NCBI RefSeq assembly: GCF_027925155.1
Contig: NZ_BSDY01000009.1
Coordinates: 111,293-175,292, forward strand
DNA length: 64,000 nt
Direction: 5' to 3'
Origin: Propionigenium maris DSM 9537
GTDB taxonomy: Bacteria; Fusobacteriota; Fusobacteriia; Fusobacteriales; Fusobacteriaceae
Position numbers and translations under genes: made by a program. Position 1 is the stretch's first letter. Each line of letters opens with the position of its first letter. Shown piece by piece: positions 41,331-49,650 of this stretch. Under the pieces are notes generated by a model. It was not told the origin of the DNA. It worked only from the letters and a program-made list of their open reading frames with translations, and searched no databases.

Positions 41331-42137
41331 ATGATAAATAAAGAGTCCATTATGGATACTGTACTCCCCCAAAAAGAAAAGTATTATAAAACCGATGACA
41401 TAATATTTTTAGCTAAGTTTAATGAGATGCTTTTAACAGCAGATACAGAGGAGGTCTTCGATAAGTTGTGTCTACTGATCTCCAAGTACATCAAAGTTGA
41501 TGAGCTTCAGATCTATCACTTTAACCTGAGGAATAAAACCTTCAGGTTGAAGATATATCTAGGAAGGGAGGAGAACCTTGAGCGTGATTTCTACCTTGAG
41601 AGAAAACCACTACTGGCTCATGCCCTCTTCCACTCTCAGGCTGTGAGACCCCCTGGAGATAACTCTACTCTCTACATGTTTATAAAGGTAAACAATGTCC
41701 CTATAGGCTTCATTCAGCTGAAGGTGGATAAAACCCCCGGAGTTACCTGGGATACTGTAAGGCTCCTTGAAAGCCTGGTTAACTTTGCAGGAAAAACCCT
41801 TGAACAAAACCATCCGGTAGCCCACCTGCACTCTACATGTCCTGGATGCAGGATCTTGGACAGAGCTTCCTTTGAAAAGAAGGTAAATATAGAAAGGAGG
41901 CGGGGTAAGATCTTTGGAATGAAGCACACTATCCTAAGATATCACCTGGAGCACAAGGAGTTTGAGTTCTTCAGGGATGTAATTGCCAGCTGCGTAAGGG
42001 AGACCGACTACATTTCCTACGACTACCACGAGAGACTACTGCTCTTGCTATTCCCTTGCAGTTCACCGGAAAATATTGAGAATATCGAGAGAAGGGTTAC
42101 TGGACACTTTAAAGCATTTAAGATTCAATACAGATAG
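41331..42137 (+). CDS. Soluble PelD-like GAF/degenerate-GGDEF protein (268 aa)
   Basis: Residues about 30-160 form a GAF domain (LISKYIKVDELQIYHFNL ... PIGFIQLKVD). The C-terminal region resembles a degenerate GGDEF domain: the end reads R223-E-T-D226 YISYDYHERL, aligning with R370-V-R-D373 EDVVGMDDRM of the PelD gene at 34354-35601, at the same distance (46 residues) from the C-terminus. No membrane helices are present. It may therefore be a cytosolic c-di-GMP receptor related to PelD (inference). ATG at 41331 follows AAGGAG at 9 bp. Terminator follows. Confidence 0.7.
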   Translation: MINKESIMDTVLPQKEKYYKTDDIIFLAKFNEMLLTADTEEVFDKLCLLISKYIKVDELQIYHFNLRNKTFRLKIYLGREENLERDFYLERKPLLAHALFHSQAVRPPGDNSTLYMFIKVNNVPIGFIQLKVDKTPGVTWDTVRLLESLVNFAGKTLEQNHPVAHLHSTCPGCRILDRASFEKKVNIERRRGKIFGMKHTILRYHLEHKEFEFFRDVIASCVRETDYISYDYHERLLLLLFPCSSPENIENIERRVTGHFKAFKIQYR

Positions 42138-42139
42138 AA

Positions 42140-42170
42140 AAAATAAGGGGTATTACCCCTTATTTTTTTA
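42140..42170 (+). terminator. Terminator of the GAF gene
   Basis: AAATAAGGGG pairs with CCCCTTATTT around TATTA, followed by a T-run. Confidence 0.85.
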
Positions 42171-42173
42171 TAC

Positions 42174-42664
42174 ACCTTTCCACATCAATATAAGAGTTTT
42201 GCACCTTTCTCTTGAAAAAAAGGTGCCCAAAGTTCAAGACTTCCGGTAATTGTCTTTTTTAGCATAACAGATTTTTCGTTTCTTTTATGGGCTCTAGATA
42301 GAACCTATACTGTTTAACGAAACGACGTAATCTATTCTGTGTAGCTCGACGACTACCTGTAGTCGGCTTTTTAAATTATAAGTTCTAAAGGTGTCCGAAG
42401 TAGTCGATATAACTTTCTACTTTAAAAGTCAACTAGACCGTCATGCCACTTAAGTTTATCATAACGTTTCACACAATTATTTTCTTACAGAGTTATAATT
42501 GTATCTTGAAAAGGTCGGATATTAATAATTAAAGTGTAAACATTACGTAGGACTAGATCTTCTTTGGATACTTTCTTACATCATGGTAAGAAAGTTCCTC
42601 GCTCTCTTGAGAAAGTGAAATAATTTTTTCATACCTCTATAGGACGACATCTATAAACAATAAA
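42174..42664. other. 490-bp spacer rich in hairpins, possible small RNA region
   Basis: No gene is supported. Hairpins seen: CACCTTT/AAAAGGTG (about 42200-42225), CGACTAC/GTAGTCG followed by GCTTTTT (42350-42373, terminator-like), ACAATTAT/ATAATTGT (about 42475-42512) and a perfect ACTTTCTTAC/GTAAGAAAGT (42570-42595). The block 42300-42450 is richer in CpG than the neighbours. A small RNA ending near 42373 on the plus strand would fit; so would a decayed mobile element. Confidence 0.4.
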
Positions 42665-42665
42665 A

Positions 42666-42690
42666 AAGCAGAGTACCCTCTACTCCGCTT
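42666..42690 (-). terminator. Terminator of the 85-residue gene
   Basis: AAGC.GAGTA and TACTC.GCTT arms surround a short loop; a T-run follows on the minus strand. The adjoining AACAATAAAAA resembles the end of the dispersed repeat. Confidence 0.65.
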
Positions 42691-42692
42691 CT

Positions 42693-42950
42693 TTACTTAA
42701 ATATCAGGTCCTTTCGACCCTCATAGACCGTTCTTCCCAAGCCCGTAAGCTCCGGCTTGGCACAAAGAAGTCCTTCCCCTTTAATGGTTAATCCTGTAAT
42801 ACAATTAGAGGATTCTCCCCAGACAACGAGCTTATAAAATCTCATTCTATCCTCTATACTCTCAAGATTATTAAAGTAACTTAGAACTGCGTCTTCCCCT
42901 TCACTGACCATCTGCAAAAAATCGATCTTTCTCTTGATATCAGCTCCCAT
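42693..42950 (-). CDS. Hypothetical protein (85 aa)
   Basis: The frame starts at the ATG at 42950 (GAGGAGGT seven bases before it); an upstream extension lacks a ribosome site. The sequence starts MGADIKRKIDFLQMVSEGED and is helical in its first half, with two Cys and a Gly-rich C-terminal part. No family recognised, no signal peptide. Single-gene unit. Confidence 0.55.
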   Translation of the reverse strand: MGADIKRKIDFLQMVSEGEDAVLSYFNNLESIEDRMRFYKLVVWGESSNCITGLTIKGEGLLCAKPELTGLGRTVYEGRKDLIFK

Positions 42951-43267
42951 CTCATTTACCTCCTCTACTTTAAATCTTCCCCACCACTGTAGAAGAAACA
43001 AAAACCTTTCTCTTTCTAAACATTACATTCAGTTTTAGGCCTTGATTAGAATTTACCTCATTTTTAGGAAAAAAGAAACCCCCTTTAAGTAATTTTTAAT
43101 AAAAAATTTTCAATCGTTCTTTTAAAAAGGCATGTTTAGCCTAAGTTTAAATATAACCTTAATTATATTTTTAGCCATATAACAAGCCATTCTCTAAGTA
43201 CGAATCCTGGGATTACTCCAGATGAAAAAATAGAGTATAATAAAAAGAAAAGTAAAGGAGGTATCAT

Positions 43268-43942
43268 ATGAAATTAAAGTTTTTAGGGCATTCAGCCTTT
43301 TATGTGGAGGAGGGGAGCTTTAAGGCTCTTATAGACCCCTTTATCACCGGGAATCCTCAGGCAGCTGTAAAGGTAGAGGATTTCAAGGATCTCACCCACA
43401 TCTTTGTAACCCACGGTCATGGGGATCACCTGGGGGATGCTGTACCCCTGGCCAAGGCTACTGGTGCCACTATCGTAACAAACTTTGAGATAGCAGATTA
43501 CCTGGGACAGTACAATGTAAATATCCACCCCATGCATATAGGGGGAAGGGTAAAGCTCGATTTCGGAGTAGTAAGGATGACCAATGCCCTCCACGGGTCT
43601 GGAATATCTACCGACAAGGGTATGATCTACGGAGGAAATCCCGGAGGCTTTGTTATAGAGGTAGAGGGGAAGAAGGTCTACCATGCCGGAGATACAGGGC
43701 TTACCCTGGATATGAAGCTTCTGGAGGATGAGAATATAGATGTTGCCCTCCTTCCCATTGGAGGAAACTTCACCATGGACGCTGTAGATGCTGCAAAGGC
43801 TGTAAACTTTATAAAGCCTAAGGTAACCATTCCCATGCACTATAAGACATTCCCAGTTATAGATGCAGATCCAGAATCCTTCAAGAAGATGGTAGAGGGT
43901 GAGGTGGTCATCTTAAGTCCTGGTGAGGAGTACATATTTTAA
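43268..43942 (+). CDS. UPF0173 metal-dependent hydrolase (224 aa)
   Basis: A metallo-beta-lactamase fold protein: the motif FVTHGHGDHLGD binds two metals, with further ligands in NALHGSG, YHAGDTGL and IPMHYKTFP. The family (UPF0173, YtkL-like) is widespread and its natural substrate is unknown. Length is typical. ATG follows AAAGGAGGTATCAT, with a TATAAT about 30 bp upstream. Confidence 0.92.
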   Translation: MKLKFLGHSAFYVEEGSFKALIDPFITGNPQAAVKVEDFKDLTHIFVTHGHGDHLGDAVPLAKATGATIVTNFEIADYLGQYNVNIHPMHIGGRVKLDFGVVRMTNALHGSGISTDKGMIYGGNPGGFVIEVEGKKVYHAGDTGLTLDMKLLEDENIDVALLPIGGNFTMDAVDAAKAVNFIKPKVTIPMHYKTFPVIDADPESFKKMVEGEVVILSPGEEYIF

Positions 43943-44255
43943 ATTTAAATGGCTGTCTGCAGGCAGTCGTCCAGCTTCAGATGAATAACCTCCTTCATTG
44001 CGTTTAACAAACCTAGAGCCATTCGGAGCCATAGAGAGCAATGAATACCTTGTTCTGACACGTAAAGGCAATTGTCGGAGCACTTTTACAGAGTTCTTAG
44101 TTTCTCGAATAAACTTTAGAACTCTGGGAATACCCTTGCGGGTAGAACTTTTGTGTACCTTTTGTTTCAAGACAAAAAGTATAAAATAGTTTTATAATGT
44201 TTGCTTTTATAAAAGAGATTTTCCTAAATATTAAGATGTGTGCTTTATACAAAAA
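43943..44255. other. Spacer with stacked hairpins and a minus-strand frame of doubtful meaning
   Basis: The 300 bp behind the UPF0173 stop hold GGCTGTCTGCAGGCAGTC (near-palindrome), GAGTTCTTAGTTT/AAACTTTAGAACTC, TACCC/GGGTA and CTTTTGT/ACAAAAG. An 85-codon minus-strand frame (43913-44170) covers it and overlaps the neighbouring gene's end; it has no convincing ribosome site. The GC-rich and CpG-containing composition differs from ordinary spacers here. It may be a structured RNA or a relic. Confidence 0.35.
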
Positions 44256-44256
44256 A

Positions 44257-44284
44257 AGAATGGTCTTAGGACCATTCTTTTTTA
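44257..44284 (-). terminator. Bidirectional-looking terminator
   Basis: AGAATGGTC pairs with GACCATTCT around TTAG, with A-run and T-run on either side. Confidence 0.8.
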
Positions 44285-44290
44285 CTAACT

Positions 44291-44629
44291 CTATTTTTTG
44301 AGCCACTTACTCCACTCCTCTGGCTGGTATCCCAGGGTAGCCTTTCCGCTACACCTGACTATAGGAGTTTTATATAGATCCGGGCTCTCCTCTAGGAGTT
44401 CCTCCACATCATAGTACATATACTGGAGGTTTCTCTTCCTATACTCCTTTCCATCTGTATCCAGAAGCTCCTCTAGGGTATACTTGTTCAGTATCTCCCT
44501 TAGCTCTCCCTTGGATATCCCCTTCTTCTTCATATCTATGAACTGCACCTTTATTCCTCTCTCCTTGAAGTACCTCTCGGCCTTCCTTGTGTCGCTGCAT
44601 CCCTTCTTACCAAAGATCTGTATTATCAT
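44291..44629 (-). CDS. ArsC/Spx-type thioredoxin-fold protein (112 aa)
   Basis: Thioredoxin-like fold with a single Cys in FGKKGCSDTRKAERYF, in place of the CxxC of Spx, and the conserved C-terminal basic loop TPIVRCSG. The layout is that of YffB/Spx-like proteins of the ArsC family. Many members are not arsenate reductases but redox or RNA polymerase-binding proteins; the role here is open. Start has GAGGAGAGGACG. It is 11 bp downstream of marC on the same strand. Confidence 0.85.
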   Translation of the reverse strand: MIIQIFGKKGCSDTRKAERYFKERGIKVQFIDMKKKGISKGELREILNKYTLEELLDTDGKEYRKRNLQYMYYDVEELLEESPDLYKTPIVRCSGKATLGYQPEEWSKWLKK

Positions 44630-44640
44630 CGTCCTCTCCT

Positions 44641-45264
44641 CTATATCACTCTCTTTACTACTTCTGAGATTCCTGTTACCAGCAGCCTCACTCCCACTGC
44701 CATTATAAATATCTGCATTATTCTGGAAAGAAGATAGAGCACCAGTTTTCCAAGGATCTTCTCCAGATACTTACCACTCATGAGAAGGACCTTTATAATA
44801 GCAAAGGTAATAATAGTTCCTAGAACGGTAACTACAAGTCCGTCCTGCTGCTTTAGTATCATGGCAGTGGCCATGGTTCCAGGTCCTACAAGCATGGGAA
44901 AGGCCAGGGGAGTCACTCCCATCTTCATGGCGTCCTCCTCAGTTGTAGTTTCTATCTCCGCCCTGCTCCTCTTCTTGGAGAAGAGGAGGTTGTTAAAGGC
45001 CACAACAATAAGGATCATTCCTCCTGCTATCCTTACCTCTTCCATTCCCACCTTAAAGAAATACTCCATAAAGACATGTCCAATGAGTCCAAAACCAAGG
45101 ACTATCCCAAATCCAGCTGCTACAATGGTATTATATATCTTCTCCCGGGTACCTTCTGAAAACTCCTCTGTGAGTCCCATAAAAAGAGGCACATTACCAA
45201 AGGGGTTCATTACTGCAATAAGTGTCAATGCGCTGTTAAACACCGCATATAAAAATTCTTCCAT
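44641..45264 (-). CDS. MarC-family integral membrane protein (207 aa)
   Basis: Six hydrophobic helices, with the family motifs AVMNPFGNVPLF at the start and ACPMLVGPGTMATA-like segment (FPMLVGPGTMATAMIL) in the middle. MarC proteins are of uncertain function and are not a multidrug pump as once thought. Ribosome site AAAGGAGAGATAG. Operon with the ArsC-like gene. Confidence 0.9.
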   Translation of the reverse strand: MEEFLYAVFNSALTLIAVMNPFGNVPLFMGLTEEFSEGTREKIYNTIVAAGFGIVLGFGLIGHVFMEYFFKVGMEEVRIAGGMILIVVAFNNLLFSKKRSRAEIETTTEEDAMKMGVTPLAFPMLVGPGTMATAMILKQQDGLVVTVLGTIITFAIIKVLLMSGKYLEKILGKLVLYLLSRIMQIFIMAVGVRLLVTGISEVVKRVI

Positions 45265-45476
45265 CTATCTCTCCTTTATAAAATTACTACTGCTAATTAT
45301 ATGACTTTTTCCCCGCTATTACCACTTTTTTTTATTTTTTTAGGATCACAGTGCCAATAATAAACTATTCCTACTATCATTCCTTTTTTCCTTGCTGGTA
45401 TCTCATAGGCTAACTAAAGAGAAATAAAGTTCTTTTTTTAACTCTTGTATTGCAAGATTTCAAATGTCATCTGTCA

Positions 45477-45505
45477 TTGATTTTTCATGGAAAGGACTAT
45501 ATAAT
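45477..45505 (+). promoter_or_regulatory. Sigma-70-type promoter of the second MATE gene
   Basis: TTGATT (45477-45482) and TATAAT (45500-45505) have 17-bp spacing, and the gene starts 31 bp downstream. Confidence 0.65.
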
Positions 45506-45535
45506 ATAGTATAAATTTTTAGGAGGATACTTGAT

Positions 45536-46894
45536 ATGAATAAAAGCAACTCTTTAGGGGAAGAAAAGGTACTAAAACTCCTTTTTAGACTCTCCACTCC
45601 TGCAATAATTGCCATGCTGGTAAGTGCTGTCTACAACCTGGTGGACACCTTCTTTGTGGGAATGTTAAATGATAACGGAGCAATGGGAGCTGTTTCCATA
45701 GCCTTTCCAATCTTCATGGTTGTGGTAGCGGTAGGGCAGACCATGGGTGTAGGTTCCGGAGCATATATCTCCCGTCTTCTGGGGAGCAAGAATATAGATG
45801 AAGCTAAGAGGGTGGCTATGACCTCCATTATTACTTCAGCAGTTGTGGGACTATTGATTACCCTTACGGGACTTGTCTTCATAGATGAGATCCTTACCCT
45901 TACGGGAGCATCTGGATCTCTCTTTGATCAGTCAAAGGCTTATCTGCTCTACATACTCATGGCTTCGGTCTTTACTATCCTGAATATGAATATGAATAAC
46001 CTTATAAGAGCTGAGGGAAATGCCATGTACAGCATGATAGCTATCTCCCTTGGAGCCCTTGTAAATGTGCTACTAGATCCCCTTCTTATCTTTACATTTA
46101 ATATGGGGGTGGCAGGAGCATCCATGGCCACAGCTATAGCGCAGGGGGTATCCACTCTCTTCCTCTTCTCCTATTATTTCACAGGAAGAAGCAGTGTAGG
46201 ACTTAATCTTGGTTTCTTTACTCCAAAGTGGTCCATCTACAGGGAGATCCTCATTACGGGACTTCCCTCCTTTGCCAGGCAGTTTCTTTCAAGCCTTGCC
46301 CTGGCCCTTGTTAATGTAGCTGTTATACCCTTTGGAGACGCAGCTGTGGCATCCATCGGTATCATCCTGAGGGTGACCTCTCTGGGGACCTACGTTCTCT
46401 TTGGAATAGCCCAGGGATTCCAGCCTATAGTGGCCTACAACTTTGGAGCAAAGCAGGTAGAGAGAGTCAAGGAAGCTATTAAGTATGCAGTTATCTTGAG
46501 CTCAGGCTTCTGTCTCCTTCTTTCAGGTACCTTTATTGTCTTTGCCAGACATATAATCGGAGTGTTCAGCTCTCACCCTGAGGTTGTTGAGATGGGATCC
46601 AGATCTCTTATAATTATGATTACTCTCTTTGTAGCCAATGGGTTCCAGATAATTATAACCACCCTCTTCCAGTCCCTGGGACATGGAAAGCAGGCCTTTA
46701 TCCTGGCTGTTTCCAGGCAGGGGTTATTCTTTGCTCCGGCAGTACTGATACTTCCAAGGTTTCTGGGATTCTACGGAGTTTCATACAGTCTGGTAATAGC
46801 AGATATGCTTGCCTTCCTTCTCACCTTTGGAATGTATAAAAAACTTCAGAGGGATTTCAGGGAAGCCAGAGAGAAAGGTCTTCAGTTTGCATAA
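45536..46894 (+). CDS. MATE family efflux protein (452 aa)
   Basis: The N-terminus has RLSTPAIIAMLVSAVYNLVDTFFVG, the standard entry into helix 1 and 2 of MATE proteins, and the two halves each have about six helices (LGSKNIDEAKRVAMTS and FGAKQVERVKEAIKYA are the matching loops). Exports cationic drugs or metabolites by Na+ or H+ antiport. Only distantly related to the pump at 1378-2748. Start has AGGAGGATACTTGAT. A dispersed repeat copy starts two bases past its stop. Confidence 0.92.
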   Translation: MNKSNSLGEEKVLKLLFRLSTPAIIAMLVSAVYNLVDTFFVGMLNDNGAMGAVSIAFPIFMVVVAVGQTMGVGSGAYISRLLGSKNIDEAKRVAMTSIITSAVVGLLITLTGLVFIDEILTLTGASGSLFDQSKAYLLYILMASVFTILNMNMNNLIRAEGNAMYSMIAISLGALVNVLLDPLLIFTFNMGVAGASMATAIAQGVSTLFLFSYYFTGRSSVGLNLGFFTPKWSIYREILITGLPSFARQFLSSLALALVNVAVIPFGDAAVASIGIILRVTSLGTYVLFGIAQGFQPIVAYNFGAKQVERVKEAIKYAVILSSGFCLLLSGTFIVFARHIIGVFSSHPEVVEMGSRSLIIMITLFVANGFQIIITTLFQSLGHGKQAFILAVSRQGLFFAPAVLILPRFLGFYGVSYSLVIADMLAFLLTFGMYKKLQRDFREAREKGLQFA

Positions 46895-46896
46895 TA

Positions 46897-46992
46897 AAAA
46901 GCAACGCGACGTTGCATCCCGATAATCTATTGGAACCTTGTTCCTTCATATGACTTTTTTATAAATTCTATACTTTCCTTAAATAATAAAAA
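46897..46992. repeat. Dispersed intergenic repeat copy, most complete
   Basis: Begins GCAACGCGACGTTGCATCCC (46901-46920), then GATAATCTATTGGAAC, a TTCATATGACTTTTTTATAA block and TTCTATACTTTCCTTAAATA. Its ends both carry AATAAAAA. A terminator adjoins on the right. Confidence 0.8.
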
Positions 46993-47017
46993 AACCAGCC
47001 ATTAGGCTGGTTTTTCT
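46991..47017. terminator. Bidirectional terminator
   Basis: AACCAGCC pairs with GGCTGGTT around ATTA, flanked by A- and T-runs, between convergent genes. Confidence 0.85.
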
Positions 47018-47020
47018 TTT

Positions 47021-47674
47021 CTATGAGATCTTTTCCCTCTTGCACATCTCCATCTGGAAACAGAGCTTAGTGACAAAGAGAGTTATATAGAATGGATTTT
47101 CCACCGGCGGAAGATTCAGACAGCAGTAGAAGATTCCTTCCAGTACCTTTAGATCCTCCTCCTTGGCTTCACTGGCTATATCAAATAACTTTCTGTTTAC
47201 ATATACAATTGTTTCCTCCCTGTTGAAGATATCGTTGACTCCCCCCTCGATAATGTCTGTCATATCAAAGTCGATCCCCTCCGACTCTTGTCTGGCAAGA
47301 GCTTCTAGGGCATAGTCATTGAATACCTTGTTGGGTACATGGAACTGAAAGTGAACTATATTCCTGCTGATAAAGTCCTTTATATCTAAGATAACATTAT
47401 CTAGGTCATCCACCGTCATAAACTCCAGGAGTTTATCGTGGGTTTTTTCAAAGTGAAGGTCCACCCTGTCATCGGCGTTTTCAAGGACCTGCACCAGGCC
47501 GTCCTCCTGAAGCTTCCCCAGGAAGGAAGAGATGATCTGCTTATCCATACTCATCTTTTCCTTTAGATCCTCAACTGATATACTGTATTCCAGCACTTCA
47601 TTCTTTATATTTGGTGAAATAAGGCTTTTTAAAAGATTAAAAAAAGCTACTTCCTTGGATTTCCCTCTATTCAT
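47021..47674 (-). CDS. Hypothetical protein with N-terminal winged-helix-like segment (217 aa)
   Basis: Residues about 30-65 (SISVEDLKEKMSMDKQIISS and GKLQEDGLVQVLEN) look like a winged helix. The remainder is acidic and helical, with a YCCLNLPP segment before the end. I do not recognise the family. It may be a small regulator. Start follows GGAAGG at a distance; moderately supported. Confidence 0.6.
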   Translation of the reverse strand: MNRGKSKEVAFFNLLKSLISPNIKNEVLEYSISVEDLKEKMSMDKQIISSFLGKLQEDGLVQVLENADDRVDLHFEKTHDKLLEFMTVDDLDNVILDIKDFISRNIVHFQFHVPNKVFNDYALEALARQESEGIDFDMTDIIEGGVNDIFNREETIVYVNRKLFDIASEAKEEDLKVLEGIFYCCLNLPPVENPFYITLFVTKLCFQMEMCKREKIS

Positions 47675-47889
47675 AATACCACCATACCTTCCGCTTATTT
47701 AATTTAGTTGGTTACTTGATCCCTAAACTTTATATTAATACGATTATACTTTCATAGATTGCCTGTGTCAATTTTTATTGTACATTTATTGGAAGTTGTT
47801 CCAGCTTAAATTTCAGATAATTTTTTTACACAAGAAAAAGTATTTGATGTATAATTTAAATAGTCACAATAAAGATCGAGGAGGATTGT

Positions 47890-48627
47890 ATGAAATTTTT
47901 AGGAGTAATCCCAGCAAGATATGCTTCTACCAGATTAGAGGGGAAGCCCTTAAAGGATATACATGGTCACACAATGATACAGTGGGTATATGAGAGGTCT
48001 AAGATGTCTGCCCTAGACGAGGTGGTAGTTGCCACAGACAATAAAGCCATCTACGACGAGGTAGTAGCCTTTGGCGGAAAGGCTGTTATGACCAGAGAGG
48101 ACCACCCCAACGGAACAAGCAGAATAGCAGAGGTGGCTGAGAAGTACACCGACTACGATGTTATTATAAATATACAGGGGGATGAACCCCTTATAGAGGG
48201 AGATATGATAGACTCCCTTATAGCTCCATTTAAGGAGGAGAGGGACCTTGTTATGGCCACTCTGAAGCACAGGGTGGATAGCATAGAGGAGGTTGAGAAC
48301 CCAAATAACGTTAAGGTGGTTACAGATAGGAATGACTATGCCATCTACTTCTCCAGAAGCCCTATCCCATATCCCAGAAAGCTTAATATGGGCAACTACT
48401 ATAAGCACGTAGGGATCTACGGATATAAGAGAGACTTTGTGATGGAGTACTCCACTATGGACTCCACTCCCCTGGAGGTATCTGAGTCCCTTGAGCAGCT
48501 GAGAGTTCTGGAAAACGGCTACAGGATAAAGGTATTGGAGACTCCCTATAAGATAGTAGGGGTAGATACTCCTGAAGATCTTGAGAGGGTAAGAAATATT
48601 ATTGCAGAAAAAAACATTACTCTATAA
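47890..48627 (+). CDS. kdsB: 3-deoxy-manno-octulosonate cytidylyltransferase (245 aa)
   Basis: The nucleotidyltransferase signature GVIPARYASTRLEGKPL is at the start, with NIQGDEPLIEGDMID and the C-terminal ...GVDTPEDLERV. The enzyme makes CMP-KDO for lipopolysaccharide. With lpxK downstream in this window it shows a functional lipid A-KDO core. ATG follows GAGGAGGATTGT. The gene is alone on this strand. Confidence 0.97.
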   Translation: MKFLGVIPARYASTRLEGKPLKDIHGHTMIQWVYERSKMSALDEVVVATDNKAIYDEVVAFGGKAVMTREDHPNGTSRIAEVAEKYTDYDVIINIQGDEPLIEGDMIDSLIAPFKEERDLVMATLKHRVDSIEEVENPNNVKVVTDRNDYAIYFSRSPIPYPRKLNMGNYYKHVGIYGYKRDFVMEYSTMDSTPLEVSESLEQLRVLENGYRIKVLETPYKIVGVDTPEDLERVRNIIAEKNITL

Positions 48628-48628
48628 G

Positions 48629-48657
48629 AAAGGGAAGGCATTTAGCCTTCCCTTTTT
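48629..48657 (+). terminator. Terminator of kdsB
   Basis: AAAGGGAAGGC pairs with GCCTTCCCTTT around ATTTA, then T-run. Confidence 0.85.
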
Positions 48658-48985
48658 AAAAGTGATTTCCGTTTTCATAGTAATCCTTCTCATTTAAGTT
48701 GGTAAAGATTACACATATATCCTCTGTAGGATGTTTCCTCTTAATTGCATCGGTTACTGCTGTGGCAGCCCTATTCTTAGCTTCCTGCCCCCTGTCAAAC
48801 CAGAGAACCTCAACAAAGGGATAACCCTTGCTCTCCTGGCCGTCAAAGATAAACTCTGTATCTATACACTCAAGGGTAAACCAGTCTCTTGGGCACTCAA
48901 CTATCTCTGCCAGCTGATCCACCAGTTCCCTGCTGATCTCCTTAACTTCTTCCTTCTCTACACCTCTAAATCTCAAGTGCGGCAT
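48656..48985 (-). CDS. DUF1904-family protein (109 aa)
   Basis: The start MPHLRFRGVEKEEVKEIS matches DUF1904, a small tautomerase-like fold family of about 110 residues; WFTLECIDTEFIFDG and EVLWFDRGQEAKNRAA follow. Function unknown. Start has AGGAGGAGTT. First of a run of co-directional genes with the hydrolase 8 bp upstream. Confidence 0.8.
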   Translation of the reverse strand: MPHLRFRGVEKEEVKEISRELVDQLAEIVECPRDWFTLECIDTEFIFDGQESKGYPFVEVLWFDRGQEAKNRAATAVTDAIKRKHPTEDICVIFTNLNEKDYYENGNHF

Positions 48986-48993
48986 AACTCCTC

Positions 48994-49638
48994 CTAAACT
49001 TCTCTCTCTATTATTTTTATCAGTTCATCCTTCTTGTCGTAGAAGAGGTTGTGTCCCCCCTCTACCTTTATTACCCTCACATCTGGATAGAGCCCCTCTA
49101 CCTCCTTGGAGTTTTCAAGGGGAATCACCCTGTCCTCAGTACCTACAATTATAAGGGGAGATATCCTTCTCTCCTCCCTGCTCTCTATCTTCTTACTCAT
49201 GAGCTTCTCCAGGCCTTCTATAAGGAGATCCTCTGGTATCTCCATTATCTCCTCGTGGTAGTCCCTCCAGTACCTCTCAGCTTCCTCGGTACTGTCGAAG
49301 CAGAGCCCTGTGAAGTCCTTCAGACACCCCTCTTTGTCTGTTCCAAGCCTCTTTATCATCTTCTTGAGAATAATCGGTCTTATAGTGGATGTAAAGTCCA
49401 GAGTAGGTGAGATGAGTATCATCTCATCTATCTTATGGCTCATCTCATACTCGATTGCATCCAGTGTTCCCATAGACCATGCTATGAGGGTTACCCTGCT
49501 GTAGTCCGAGAGTTTTATTTGTGGCCACTCCACTTCATCGCTGTAGTGCACCTCTGCATCCTTATATAGCTTCTCTATATCCCTGTAGAGGGATGTGGTA
49601 CTAGACCACCCCTTAAATATCAATACAAGTTCCTTCAA
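48994..49638 (-). CDS. Alpha/beta-hydrolase fold protein (214 aa)
   Basis: Nucleophile elbow AWSMGT (Ser55), acid in GTEDRVIP and His196 in GGHNLF form a triad. Its size and layout recall BioH/BioG-type pimeloyl-ACP esterases, but no bio genes are near and the substrate is uncertain. Start is TTG with GGAGGGCTGGAT. It is 12 bp downstream of nadD's stop on the same strand. Confidence 0.8.
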   Translation of the reverse strand: MKELVLIFKGWSSTTSLYRDIEKLYKDAEVHYSDEVEWPQIKLSDYSRVTLIAWSMGTLDAIEYEMSHKIDEMILISPTLDFTSTIRPIILKKMIKRLGTDKEGCLKDFTGLCFDSTEEAERYWRDYHEEIMEIPEDLLIEGLEKLMSKKIESREERRISPLIIVGTEDRVIPLENSKEVEGLYPDVRVIKVEGGHNLFYDKKDELIKIIEREV

Positions 49639-49650
49639 ATCCAGCCCTCC

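Noticed and set aside
43913..44170. An 85-codon minus-strand gene after UPF0173
   Set aside because: It overlaps the end of the real gene, lacks a clear ribosome site and is interrupted by strong hairpins; kept only as a low-confidence observation.
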